Below, piece by piece: positions 31,463 to 42,868 of a DNA stretch of 64,000 nucleotides. Where the stretch lies: NCBI RefSeq assembly GCF_024139115.2, contig NC_085140.1, positions 103,242,988 through 103,306,987 of the forward strand, written 5' to 3'. Both the position numbers and the translations under genes were made by a program. A model generated the notes under the pieces. The model was not told the DNA's origin and did not search any database. It was given only the letters and a program-made list of their open reading frames with translations. The DNA comes from Armigeres subalbatus. Taxonomy: Eukaryota > Arthropoda > Insecta > Diptera > Culicidae. Numbering within the stretch: position 1 is the first letter of the stretch; the number at the start of each line of letters is the position of its first letter.

Positions 31463-34252
31463 GAATAATCTATGGAAAAAATGCTAGAACAAAAGTTATT
31501 TGGCATAGCTAAAATTAGTGAAAAACGAAAAAAAAATTATTGTAAATCAATAGTTACTTGATTGTTTTCAATAGTTTCACTATTTTTACTCAAAATTGAT
31601 TATATTTTCAGTCTAATGCAACCAAAAGTTGTGCCAAATACTGCTTTTTGTTGTTGAAATAATTCGATGAATGTTGGAAGGTGCAAAATTTGATGGAGCT
31701 CTACAGCTACCATGGGAAGGAAAGGGTTAAGAAGAAACGAGTGAGTTAGTCGAGTATGGCCTATAATATTTTCAATATCCTGGATCAGAAAAATTTTGGC
31801 GTATATAATTAAATTTCAGGGAAATATTCGATTTGGTGGGTAACGTGCCCCATCGTGCCCCAGATTAACTCCGCTAGTACTCGTTGTCTTATGACAAATT
31901 ATGACTCTCCAATAAACAGAGCACAAAAATTCATCTTTTCAAAACTTTCTGCGACGAAACAAAAGTTGTAAAGGCAAAATGCAATATACTCATAAACCAC
32001 AGTTTGCTCGAAATGGTTGGTCAAGCTCTCCATACGGTGGCAAAAGAGATTACAGTGAAAATCCTGGCACGGCGGGAGGCGTTCGTAATGTTTTCTGCAG
32101 TGCTTTCCCGATCTGTAGGAAGTTCTTTTCGCTTCCGCATTCACACACAGGATCGAACCTTGAAAGTGACCATACGGAGCAGACAGACAAAGAGCAAACA
32201 GCAGGAGGACTTAGGCGAATGGTTGCTGGCCGCTTGCTGTGAAGTTGCTCCCCCGACCAGCCAAGCCCCGGAAACGATTTGAATGTATCTTCATTTCCAC
32301 TGTCATTTGCCGTTTGCCATTCGAGCTTTCCGAAATAGGTATATGAACACAAACGAGCTCGATACTGGTCAACCCCGCGTGACATTCACCGGAGTCCTTT
32401 CTGTTGCCATCCACGCCAGGGAGAATGAAAAATGTGCCATTCTTTATCTTTTTTTACGGCCTTGGTTTCATTTGGACCGAAACTCACCACGCTTTGCTAA
32501 GGGTTTTTTTTCTTCTTTTTCTCCAACTGACCATTTTTTGTGTGTGAATAATGTGACCTTCCGATACAGAAAGAAAGTGAGTCGCCATCGTCACATCATC
32601 AGCGGGAAGGCGTCAATGACGACCCCAACCAACTGACAAAAGAGCTTACAGAGGGACCGAAAAGACCGTCGGTCATTGATTTCGGGGGACAATATTTTTA
32701 TAGCGAAATGGCCAAGGATATGGCATCATAATACTAAAACCGACGCTTATTGGGAACGATCGAAGATTTAGCCAAAATGCATTGTCACCACGCTACTCAA
32801 TGGCGATGATGACATCGCCGGAAATCGGTGAAATATGGATGTCATGATTTTTACTGCCATCATCAAACGGCAAATCGATTAATCGGCTCGAATGAATGTG
32901 GTTTAAATGGTGATGAAAAACTTGAGTGGTGAAGATATTTTCGCAGACGCTACATTTAAACAACATAATATTAATGATTTATTTGCTAATTTAATCTATA
33001 TAGACGCTCGAAAAGATGGATTAGATTTATCACTATTTGAAAGTTGATTATTCGACTGAGCCTACCAAATGAGTGAATCGGTCAAAAAAGAAAGTTGAAC
33101 ATTGTTTATAATTACGAAATGAACTATAAGTTTCCCTTCAAACAGTGAATCGTGGCTCTTCAGAATCCCACATCTTCTTTAATTAGTTCCGTGCCTTATT
33201 CGATTTCGGTTCTATGTTCTGTATGTATAGAATATTTTTAGTAGATTACAATTAAATTAATTGATGTTCTGATCATATTTGGTTAACAACAGACACTAGC
33301 TAGGCATGAAAAATAAATGTTTTGAAATCATTTATGTGTGAAGTTTGGTCCGAGAGTCATCCCAAAATCCCCCCACATCACCTTGTTTATTTAAATTATC
33401 TAATTGTGGAATAATTGCTCTCCCTGGATTTACATTTATTTCAAATTCAGACCATTTTCGCCAGGCCTCATTGCGCTCTCTCGTACATATTAACATTTAT
33501 CACTTTCCATTTTGGGAATAAAACGACATCCACGCTTGTTGACGTACGGATTAAGCCCGCGTAATTGAATGAATAATCTCCCCCAGGGCTTGGTGAGTAA
33601 TTTGCCGCATTGGTTGTCAAACTGGAATGAATAATATATTGCTCTGACATTCGTTTGAAGTAAACATTGAATGGTATCGATCCGACTACCCGACACTATA
33701 ATAGTAGAATTTGTTGACACGCATGGTATTGTGAGATAATGTTTAGTGGAAAAATGCGATGTCATGTTCCTTTGCAAAGCATTTTCAAATCACTTGTCGT
33801 AGGATACTCACTCGTCATTCTATTACTAATTCGTCTTACGACAAATAAAGACATTCTATAGTTTTCTGATTTTATTTACTAGGCCAATAAATGTCAGCCT
33901 ACATATTTTTAATTTCTCTTTGCTTTTGCTGCAGTTATAATTTTATTTTTGGAGCGTACAACTATGATGAAAACTTAAATCAAGCAGCTGCTTCAATCCT
34001 CAATATGATTTTTTTTTGCTCGGGTGTTAGTCCCTAATTAGCGGAAACCACCGATGATTTTGCTCCGAATTCACGCACCATGGTGTTGAACATTCGATAA
34101 TCCATATAACGATACATTGTTTTCGATAGTTTCACAAAATCGATCATAAATTCATTTATGCGTCCGACTGTATGCGTTGCTCCATTCCACCAGACCCAGA
34201 GAAGGGGCCGCACCGTGGTTATCAGATCAAATCCGCACTTGATGAATGGGCG
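31463..34252. other. No gene seen; single-copy-looking DNA
   Basis: Mixed-composition sequence without repeat relation to other parts of the window. Part of 32000-32650 is less AT-rich and has several overlapping frames on both strands, none clearly protein-like. It could be intron or intergenic host DNA. Confidence 0.4.
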
Positions 34253-34300
34253 CTTATAAAAGTGTGCATCAGGAGCCCACTAATCACCCACACCGGATCG
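34253..34300 (+). promoter_or_regulatory. TATA-like core promoter candidate
   Basis: CTTATAAAAG is followed about 30 bases later by an ATCACC initiator-like word in a moderately GC-rich surround (34180-34380). No gene is recognised downstream, so this may be chance. Confidence 0.15.
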
Positions 34301-34854
34301 GGCCGTCATCAGCGTCGACATGGGGGGAGGATTAACGCTGTCGATGTCTGATCTGATGGCCGACCCATTCATAGTTTAGTTTGGTTGTGTTCGGTTCGGT
34401 TGCTGCGATGGTTCTCTTTAGAATACACACATTTTGATTGAGTATCATGTGAGCTTAGCAGGCTTTGGATGTGGAAGCTCAGCATTTCATTTCCGGGAAT
34501 TGACAGTTCGTTCTGAATCGGGGCATCTGAATTTATCGGAGCTCAGACATATGTATATTGTATATGCATATACGGTTTGAAAGGAGGTGGATTTTCAGCT
34601 GTTGAGTCAATATCACGGCGCGAATGAAAAAGCTCTCCGCGTTCACGTTCATCTGAATCAATAATTCAAGTTTTAGGATATATTTCTGGGATTATGACGC
34701 AGCGCTATTAAAAATTCTGATTGCACTAATTGGTAACATGGATTCAGAAATGTCATGGATGCAGCAACTTGCAGACTCACCATCTAATCATTGCTTTCAA
34801 AGCAGCACACGATTCGGTGAAAAGAAATAGGCTGTTGCAGATGGGTTAGGGACA
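34301..34854. other. No gene seen
   Basis: Unique-looking sequence up to the start of the 16-bp satellite. Confidence 0.35.
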
Positions 34855-35052
34855 AAAGGTCGAAAGGACAGAAGGTCGAAAAACAAAACGTCGAAAGACA
34901 AAAGGTCGATGGGACAAATGGTCGAAAAGGACAAAAGGTCGAAAGGACGAAACGTCGAAAGGACAAAACGTCGCACGGGAGAAAAGGTCGAAAGAAACAA
35001 AGATCAATAAGATCAAATGGTCGAATAGGACACACGGTCGAAATAGACAAGA
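34855..35052. repeat. 16-bp minisatellite, GACAAAAGGTCGAAAG type
   Basis: About a dozen degenerate 16-bp units. The same unit occurs at 35628-35965 (both orientations), 37847-37890 and 49112-49140. Confidence 0.85.
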
Positions 35053-35136
35053 CACTGAAGTGGAGAGAATCAATCTCACACCTTTTAATAAATTTTTAAC
35101 AATTAAATCAAATACATGCAGTGAGTATAATTTGAA

Positions 35137-35270
35137 ATTTCTAAATGTCACTTCGATCTATCAAAATGGTGCACGCCTCACATCAAATACACGCCGGTGT
35201 ATTTTTAATGCGTGCGCCTGCGTTGCTGCGACGTGCTATATTTTGACAGATCAAAGTGACATTCAGAAAA
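35137..35270. mobile_element. 134-bp foldback MITE
   Basis: TTCTAAATGTCACTTCGATC on the left pairs with the inverted right end TTCTGAATGTCACTTTGATC, and the match continues into TATCAAAAT/TGTCAAAAT. The target duplication is unclear. Confidence 0.7.
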
Positions 35271-35421
35271 CCTAGATATCCATCTATTATTTGCACTCAT
35301 TGAATGAATTTTATTTGATTGAAAAAATAGTGAAAAATAAAAGAGCAATTTGTTTGCTAACTGTATAGGACAACTCTGTCTCGCGCAATACAAATTTTAT
35401 TCATTTCCTAAATCAACAAAC

Positions 35422-35446
35422 TTTTTGCCTTTCTCGTATACAAAGT
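35422..35446 (+). mobile_element. End fragment of the GCCTTTCTCG family
   Basis: TTTTGCCTTTCTCGTATACA matches the left termini at 19492 and 20516. The rest of the element is absent. Confidence 0.6.
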
Positions 35447-35627
35447 ATTTATCTGTAACAGAACTATCTAGATATTCATAATATTGTTTCATAGTAATTA
35501 CTCCTTCTTTGAAAATTACTCATTCTTCAACTTTGATTGATGAGATGAATGTGTTATTTCTGCTTGAAGTTAAAGGCATTTCATATATTCTTTTGGAATA
35601 CACCCGACTTGTTATCAACTTATTCTT

Positions 35628-35965
35628 GATCGACCTTTCGACCCTTTCGAACTTTTGTCCTTTTCGACCATTTGTTCCGTTCGACCTTTTGTACTTTCAA
35701 CCTTCTGTCCTTTTCGACGTTTTGTCTTTTCGACCTTTTGTCCTTTCGACCTTTTGTCTTCCGACCTTTTGTCATAGATTCGTTGCAGATACTGTCCAGG
35801 TATGGGTTTTTGGCGAAACTGATTAGACTGATACGTGCAACGAATCTGTGTCAAAAGGTCGAAGGTCAAAAGGTCGAAAGGACAAAAGGTCGAAGGGTCA
35901 ACAGGTCGAATATGTATCATTACGTCGAAGGTCAAAAGGTTGAAGGACAAAAGGTCGAAAGTACA
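35628..35965. repeat. 16-bp minisatellite in head-to-head orientation
   Basis: From 35628 to 35775 the units read TCGACCTTTTGTCC. From 35845 they read in the opposite sense. The join contains GATTCGTTGCA (about 35777) and its inverse TGCAACGAATC (about 35837), so the switch lies inside a short palindrome. Confidence 0.8.
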
Positions 35966-36972
35966 AAAAGGCAAGGAATGAGTAGTGAAAAGTGAGACGT
36001 AAGAAAAGAGTAATGAGCATAGGTAAATAAGAAGTAAAAAGTGAGAAGTGAGAATTGATAAGTGAGTAATGAGAAGTGAAAAGTGAATAGTGAGTAGTGA
36101 GAATTGAGAAGTGAGAAGTGAATAGTGAGTAGTGAGTGAGAAGTGAGAAGTGCGTAGTAAAAAGTAAAAAGGAAGAAATGAGATGTAGAAAGTGACAAGT
36201 GAGGAATGTGATGTAAGGAGTGATAAAAATAAGAAGGGAAAAGGTAGAAAGAAGGAGGGAGGAAAAATATACGGTAATAATGAAAAAAGAAGAATGAAGA
36301 AGAACAGAAGGAGAAAAAAGAACAAAAGAAATAAAGGAAGAAGAAGGAATATGGAAAAAGGAAAAAGAAGGACGAAGGAAAAGAGAAGAAGGAGAGAAGA
36401 CACAAAGATGCAAAAAAAAGAAAAAAGCTAGAAACAGGGAATAATAGGGAAAAATAGTCAAGAAATGAGGAACAAATAAGAAAGAAATAAGTAAGAAAGA
36501 AGGAAGAAAAAGGAAAAAAAGAAGAAAGGAAGAATGAAGACAGAAGGAAGAAAGAAGGAAGAAAGAAGGAAGAAAGAAGGAAGAAAAGAAGAAGGTAAAA
36601 AGAAGGGATAAAGAAGGATGAAAGAAGAAGACAGGAAGAGAGAAGCAAAAAAGAATGAATGAATGAAGAAGGGTAAAAGGAAGGAAGAAAAAAAAAACAA
36701 GCAGAAAGAAAGGAAACAAGAAGGAAGAAAGAAAGAAGAGATAACGAATGAAGAAAATGGGAAGAAAGAAAGAAGAAAAAGGAAGACAAGAGGAAAAAAT
36801 AGGGAAAAAATAAGGAAAAGAAAGAAGCAAGACGGAAAAACGGAGGAAGAAAGACGGAAGAAAGAAATAAGTAACAAAGAAGATAGAAAGAAAAAGAAAC
36901 AATAAGAAAAAAGGCGGAAGAAAGGAAGAAGAAAAAAGAAGGGAGAAAGAAGTTAGAAGGAAAGTTGAAGAT
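35966..36972. repeat. Purine satellite: GTGAGAA type grading to GAAGGAA type
   Basis: From 35966 to 36220 it is made of GTGAGAAGTGAG words, then almost only A and G to 36965. Together with 37182-37846 this is a ~1.9-kb strand-asymmetric tract. The long minus-strand frames of Phe/Leu/Ser are artefacts. Confidence 0.9.
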
Positions 36973-37181
36973 CACACTTAACTCATTTCACAGTATTCGG
37001 TAAATTTTACCGAAATCTCAACAGCAGAACTGTTCGGTAAATATTTTACAGATTTTTTGTATTTTTTTTCCATTGTCCAACTGTCAAAATCACCGAAAAT
37101 CAGTAAATTTATTTACCGAACAGTTCTGCTGTTGAGATTTCGGTAAAACTTTACCGAATTCGGCGATTTATTTTAAGTGTG
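36973..37181. mobile_element. 209-bp MITE with long TIRs
   Basis: Both ends begin CACACTTAA. The arms share ACCGAAATCTCAACAGCAGA and CTGTTCGGTAAAT in inverted orientation. It interrupts the purine tract, which resumes at once on both sides. No clear target duplication was found. Confidence 0.85.
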
Positions 37182-37846
37182 TGGAAGGAAGAAGGAAAGA
37201 AGACACAAGGAAACAAAAAAGAAGGTAGACAGAAGAAGCAAGTAACAAGGAAGGACGAAAAAAAGATGGGGGAAATAAAAAACAAAAAAAGAGAAATAAG
37301 GAAGTAAAAAGGAAGAAAGAAGGAAGAAAGAAGGAAAAAAGAAGGAAGAAAGAAGGAAAAAAGGAAAAAAGAAGCAAAAAGACGGAAAAAAGGAAGAAAG
37401 AAAGAAAAAAGAAGAAAGAAAGAAGGAAGAAAGATGGAAGAAAGTAAGAAGGCAAAAAGAGTGAAGAAAGAAAGAAGAAAGAAGGAGGAAAAACTGTTTC
37501 CTTAAAAACTGAAAAAAGAAAGAAAGAGGGGAGGAAGAAGGAAGTAAAAGAGAAGAAAGAAGATAGAAAAGAGAAAAAAAGGAAAATAAGAAAGAAAGAA
37601 GGAAAAAAAGGAGAAATAATGAAAAAGACAGAAAAAAGAAAGAAATAAAAAAGGGAGAAGTTGGAAAGAAGCCAAAAAGAAGGAAAAAGGAAGAAAAAAT
37701 GAATGAAAGAAGAAAGAAATAAGTTAGAAATAAGGAAGATGAAGTATGGAAGGAAGAAAGAAGTAAGAAGAAAGAAGAATGGAAGGAAAGAAGCATATGA
37801 AGTAAGAAAGACGAAGGAAAAAGAAAGAAGAAAGAAAATAGAGGGC
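37182..37846. repeat. Purine satellite (continuation)
   Basis: GAAGGAAGAAA words, almost free of pyrimidines on the plus strand. Confidence 0.9.
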
Positions 37847-38310
37847 CGACCTTTTGTCCTTCGATCTTTTGACCTTCGACCTTTTGTCCTACAAGCCGTG
37901 CAACGCTCGATGGCACGAAATCACGTATTCAGATTTCAGACGAAATGTCAACCTCGTTTGTGACCTTAGATGGATTGAAACAAAGTTATGTACTATCGAA
38001 TTTAAGGTTCAACATTGTCCTCGAGGGCGCGATTAAGAGATATGGCGTACAGAGGAACGGCACTGTCATCACATATGCTCCTGAGCTTGGCGGTCGACAA
38101 CGGTTTCTTTGGAATAGATCGCAGAGCAGAAATGGAGTCTTTTGTCCAACTGAAGAGAGAGAGGAGACGGCGAGGATATTTGTTAATTTTCGAACTCTTG
38201 TGACATGTGACAATGATTTTTCCTGTGATTTGGAAAAACGTACTGCTGCGAAACTGGGCATTTGGCCGAATTTGTCGCTTGTCAGTACGAGTCAACATTA
38301 TCGACCATGT
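37847..38310. other. Unassigned less AT-rich segment between satellites
   Basis: A few 16-bp satellite words open it. From about 37890 to 38310 the sequence is non-repetitive, with overlapping frames on both strands (127 codons on plus, 146 on minus), none recognised. It may be a remnant of an element or of a host gene. Confidence 0.35.
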
Positions 38311-39288
38311 GACCTGTTCAACAAATGACATTTTCGGTCGAATGATCCGTTTCGCCAAACGATCATTCCTGTCACACGACGATTCTGCCAAACGGCATTT
38401 TCGGCCAAATGATCTGCTAATGCAAATTACTTTTTCTGACAAGTTACTAGTTTTGTCGTATGTCCCTATCGCTCGTATGTCGTTTCAACCAAATCTTGCG
38501 CTTAGTTTCATAGGGGCGTAACTGTATAGATCGATTTTGCACTAGTATAAAGGAAGAAAGAAGGAAGAAAAAAGAAAAAAAGGAAAAAAAGGAAAAAGAA
38601 GAAAGGAAAAAGGAAGAAAGAATCAATAATCACGGTTGTAGCTTTTGAATCAATTGAGTTATTAACAAAATATAAAATCGATTTGGAAAAATCGATCAAT
38701 ACTACGCCCCTATGAAATTAAGCGCGAGAAATTACAGTTTTGACCTTTTTTAATCTCTAGTAACCAATTCAGCATAATGGAATGCAGTTTCAGTCATTTG
38801 GTGGATAGCCATTTATTCGAATTTCACATGGCTGACTTTTCCGAGTGTCATTTAGTCGAATATGTCTTTGAGCCGAACAAACCGTAGGCTGAAACCCATC
38901 TAGTCGAAAATGTCATTTGGCAGAAGCACAACTGGTCATTTGGCTGAAAACGGCGTTTGGTCGAAATGGTTGTTTGACATAAAGGACCATTTGGCTGTAA
39001 ATGTCATTTGGCCGAAATGTACATGCGACCGAACTAATACTTTAGCTGAAGAAATCGTTTGAACAAAATGGTTGTTTGGCAGAAAAGATAATTTAACCGA
39101 AAACGCCGTTTGGCCGAAAAGGTCGATATTTTCAACCGTAACGGGGGCTGAACGGGGACAGCAAATTATATTTTCAGCCGCATGATCCAGTCTGCCAAAA
39201 TAAATTTTCAGCTACACGACTATTCCGAGTAAACGCCATTCTCGACCATATGACCTATTCGGCCAAACGATCATTTCGAGCAAACGAG
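38310..39288. repeat. GGCCAAAT-type ~21-bp satellite
   Basis: Degenerate words TTTGGCCGAAA and GGCCAAATGA recur every ~21 bp in mixed orientation. A MITE (38498-38725) interrupts it, and the array continues past the MITE at 39293. Confidence 0.7.
38498..38725. mobile_element. 228-bp MITE with internal purine tract
   Basis: GCGCTTAGTTTCATAGGGGC on the left is mirrored by the inverted right end GCGCTTAATTTCATAGGGGC. ATCGATTTT words continue the arms. The interior holds an A/G-only stretch (38551-38620), so this MITE may be one way purine tracts are spread or captured. Confidence 0.8.
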
Positions 39289-39292
39289 TTAA

Positions 39293-39513
39293 GGTCACTC
39301 CTGACGGAATCCAAGTTCCAAAGTGCTCGCGTTTCCGGGGGCACACCACTCGATTCAGAGGCGGCGCACAACTGTCATTTTTGTTGATTTAGCTTTGCTG
39401 CGTCGCAGCATGCGTGAAATAATGAAAATGACAGTTGTACGTTGCTTCCGTATCGAGTGGTGTGCCCCCGAAAAAGCGAGCACTTTTAAACTTGGATTCC
39501 GTCAGGAGTGACC
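39293..39513. mobile_element. 221-bp MITE with TTAA duplication (piggyBac-like)
   Basis: The arms of ~95 bp start GGTCACTCCTGACGGAATCC at both ends in inverted orientation. TTAA flanks exactly (39289-39292, 39514-39517). TTAA target duplication is the hallmark of piggyBac-type transposition. The interior is noncoding. Confidence 0.85.
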
Positions 39514-39517
39514 TTAA

Positions 39518-39849
39518 ACGGCTTTTTCGGCCAAATTACATGTCGTATGTCTCTAACATGCCATTGGGTTAAGGGGTAAGCAAGCCTTACCAGTTTCTCA
39601 CATTTTCCCGTGGAATCTCTGAAGATTTCTTATGGACAATACAAAAATAATCCCGTGGAAATCCGTGGAAAATTCGAAGAATTTTCATAGAAACTATAAA
39701 AAAATCCATAGTTTTTTTTAATTCGGAAAAAAATCCCGTTGGAATTTAAAGAATTTATCGTTGTTGCTCTGAAATGTGTTTTTTGGATATTCTGATTTAG
39801 GATTAGTAACTTTTTGAATATTTGGTATTCCGATTGAAATGGGATTTAC
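39518..39849. other. No gene seen; weak satellite words
   Basis: The GGCCAAAT-type array fades out here and AAATCCGTGG-like words appear before the next satellite starts. Confidence 0.4.
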
Positions 39850-40250
39850 GGAGTCTCTTGGACTTTTTAACGGAATCCAGCAATGCTTCCGAACCAAATC
39901 ATGTTGTATTTTTGTAGAGAATCCTTTCGAATTGCCTTTTGGAGCCTTCTGAACGGAAACTTTTTGGAATGTTGGGCACCTGAACGAAATCGTGTTAGGC
40001 TTTTCATCGAAATCTCTTTGGACATTCCATCAGACCCTTTTGGGCTTTCGAACGGAATCATTTCAGGTTTCGGAACGGAATTTTGCCTTTTTGGACTTCC
40101 GAAGAGAAATCTTCCGAAAGGATTCGTCCGGATTTTTGAGCGTGGTATTTCGAGTTTCTGAGCGGAATCCTTCTGAACCGAAGTGAAGCCTTCCGACCGG
40201 AATTGTTTTGAGCATCCGAACGTAATTATTTTGTGCTTCCGAATGCAATT

Positions 40251-40481
40251 CTCGGGTACTTATTCAAAAGGACGTATGTGATTTTGTAAACAAAGATTCA
40301 AACGTCGATTTGTCCAATCTGATGGCACTCCCACGCAAACCAACACCACCAACAGGTAGCCGAAGCCTCCCCCTATCTGTCTATGGTGATGGTTTGCGTG
40401 GGAGGGCTATCAGACCGGACAAATCGACGTCTGAATCTTTGTTTACAAAATCACATACGTCCTTTTGAATAAGTACCCGAG
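40251..40481. mobile_element. 231-bp MITE with ~100-bp near-identical TIRs
   Basis: Both arms read CTCGGGTACTTATTCAAAAG, then GACGTATGTGATTTTGTAAA and on to CTCCCACGCAAACC. AATT flanks both sides (40247-40250, 40482-40485), and fusing them restores the satellite word GCAATTATTTT, so a 4-bp duplication is the simplest reading. High arm identity suggests a recent insertion. Confidence 0.85.
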
Positions 40482-40799
40482 AATTATTTTTGGCTTTCGA
40501 ACGGAATTCTTTTTGACTTCCGAGAGGAGCATTTTGGGCTTCTAAACGGAATACTTTTGGACCTCCAAGCCTTCCGGCCTCCATACGGAATCGTTCTAGG
40601 CTTACGAACGAAATTCGTTCGGTCTTCTTATGAGAGCCCTTTGGACTTCCGAACAGAATTATTTTGGGATTCCGAATGGATTTTTTTGGACTTCCAAGTG
40701 GAGCATTTTGAGCTTCTGAACGGAATTCAGTTCCGTCCTCCGATCTCCAACCGGAGTCTTCTGGGCTTCTGGTCGGAATCGATTAAGGTTTAGGAACGA

Positions 40800-40857
40800 T
40801 TTTTTTCATTATCTTTATTAAAGAGGCTTCCAGCCCTGGGCTTGCTCACCTCTATAC
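40800..40857 (-). mobile_element. Very short retroposed LINE/SINE 3' tail (copy 3)
   Basis: On the minus strand: GAGGTGAGCAAGCCCAGGGC, TGGAAGCCTC, TTTAATAAAGATAATG and an A-rich tail. The flanking duplication is short (GAACGA). Confidence 0.7.
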
Positions 40858-42155
40858 GAACGAAATTCATTTGGACTTCCAATCAAAGCCTTTTGGACTT
40901 CCGAAAGGAATCCTTTTTAGCTTCCGAAAGAAATCCTTCCGGATTTCCAAGCGTAGCGTTTTGAGCTTTTGAACGGAATCCTTTTGAACCTCTCAGCGAA
41001 GCCTTCTTGGCTTCTGAAAGGAATCGTTTTAGGCTATCGAACGAAATCAATTTGAACTTCCGATCTGGGCCTTTTGTACTTCCAAGCAGAATTATTCTGG
41101 GCTTCGAAACGGAATTATTTTTTTGCCTCCGAACGGAAACCTTTCAGACTTCCGAGTGGAGAATTTTGAGCTTTTGAGCGAAATCGTTTTAGGTTCTCGA
41201 ACAAAATTTATTTAGACCTCTTATCAGAGCCTTTTGAACCTTCCGAATGGAATTCTTTCGGACTTCAGAGTGGAGCATTTTGGACTTCCGAGTGGAATTA
41301 TTTTGAGATTCCGAACGGAATGATATTGAACTTCCGAGTGGAGCATTTTGGACTTCTAAACAGAATTCTTTTGGACCTCCAAGCGAAGCCTTCTAGGCTT
41401 TTGAGCGGAATACATTTGGACTTCCGATCTGAACCTTTTTACTTCCGAACGGAATTATTTTGGGCTTCGGAACGGAATTATTTTTCGCCTCCGAACGGAA
41501 CCCTTCTGTACCTTCGAGTGGAACATTTTGGGCCTCCGAACAGAAACTTTTTGAACTTCCGAGTGGAGCATTTTGAGCTTCTGAACGGAATCATCTTAGG
41601 CTTTCGAACGAAACCCATTTTTACTTCCGATCTGAACCTTTTGTACTGCCGAACGGATTTTTTCTGTGCTTTGAACGGAATTCTTTTGGACTTCTGAGTG
41701 AAGCATTTTTAGCTTCCGAACGGAATTCTTCTGGTCCTCCAACCGGAGCCATCTGGGCTTCTGAACGGAAACGGTGTTTCAAACGAAATTCATTTGGACT
41801 TGCAATCTAAGCCTGTTGGATTACCGAGCGGGATTATTCTAGGCTTCCGAATCTAATTATTTTGGTTTTTCGAACGAATTTTTTTTTACTCCAAGGGGGG
41901 AGCATTCGATTTCGGAACGAAGTCTTTATGGACTTCCAAGGGTAGCATTCTAGGCTTCCGAACGGAATCGTTTCAGATTTTCATACGGAATTTATTTAGA
42001 CTTCCGATTTGGACTTCTGAACGGAATTATTTTTGAGCTGCCGAACTAAATCAATTTGACTTCTGAGTGGAGAATTTTGGACTTTCGAACGGAATTATTT
42101 TGAGCTTCCAAACGGAATAATTTTGGACTTCCTAGTGGAGCATTTTAAGCTTCTG

Positions 42156-42629
42156 TGTAGCGACCCTAAACGCCATGCAATAATCATAATTTTTCTTCTA
42201 TATTTAAAGTATGTCATATAAACGAACGAAAGGAAAGATTGGACAAGTTGGAACCTGTCCATTTATGTTTATCAAATAGCAACCGCTGTTGAAAAAAAAG
42301 TATAAGCAAAACTTGGCGAAAAAGCTGGCCTAGAAATAGTAGCTGACTCAATTATCAAATAATTGTTTATTTAGAGAGTACGAATGCTCTCGGAGCAGAA
42401 TGTCACATGAGAGTAAATGTAGGTAGCATGCAACATTCTTCAACATTATCGAAAATGAGAGAAAAATTGTAAACAATAGCCAGTAGTTATAAATAACGTT
42501 TTTGTAAATAAAGAAGAGGGTCGGATTTTGGACTTGGAGTTAGCAAGTCACATCAGAATTGTTCAAGTGTTTTATTTTTCAAATTGTGATGACTGTTTTT
42601 CCAGAAAACTAACCGCTCGAGCTCGCGCA
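42156..42629 (+). mobile_element. Solo LTR, 474 bp
   Basis: The segment starts TGTAGCGACCC and ends CTCGCGCA (TG...CA). The exact 4-bp duplication TCTG flanks it (42152-42155, 42630-42633), and the flanks rejoin to AGCTTCTGAACAG, a normal satellite word. A TATA-like TTATAAATAA near 42485 and an AATAAA signal near 42507 fit promoter and polyadenylation sites. Orientation follows from them. A 4-bp duplication suits a Ty3/gypsy-like or BEL-like LTR, but no internal region remains to tell. Confidence 0.8.
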
Positions 42630-42868
42630 TCTGAACAGATTTTTTTTACCTCCAAGCGGAGCTTTCTAGGCTTCTGAACGGAATCCATTTGAACTTCTTT
42701 TGTACTTTAGAACGGAATTATTTCGGGCTTCAGAATGGAATTATTTTGGGCCTCCGAACGGAAACATTTTGGACTACCGAGTGTAGCATCTTGAGCTTTT
42801 AAACAGAACCCGTTTGAACCTCCCAGTGAAGCCTTCTCGGCTTCTGAACGAAATCGTTTTACGCTTTT

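Noticed and set aside
33468..33777. Minus-strand frames of 60-95 codons
   Set aside because: Two overlapping frames in AT-rich unique DNA, no splice signals or motifs that favour either.
35615..36975. Very long minus-strand frames of Phe/Leu/Ser (up to ~350 codons)
   Set aside because: They are translations of a purine satellite lacking stop codons on the pyrimidine strand. Composition is extreme and no domain is present.
37945..38442. Overlapping 127- and 146-codon frames on opposite strands
   Set aside because: Neither has a recognisable motif or codon pattern. Kept only as an unassigned segment.
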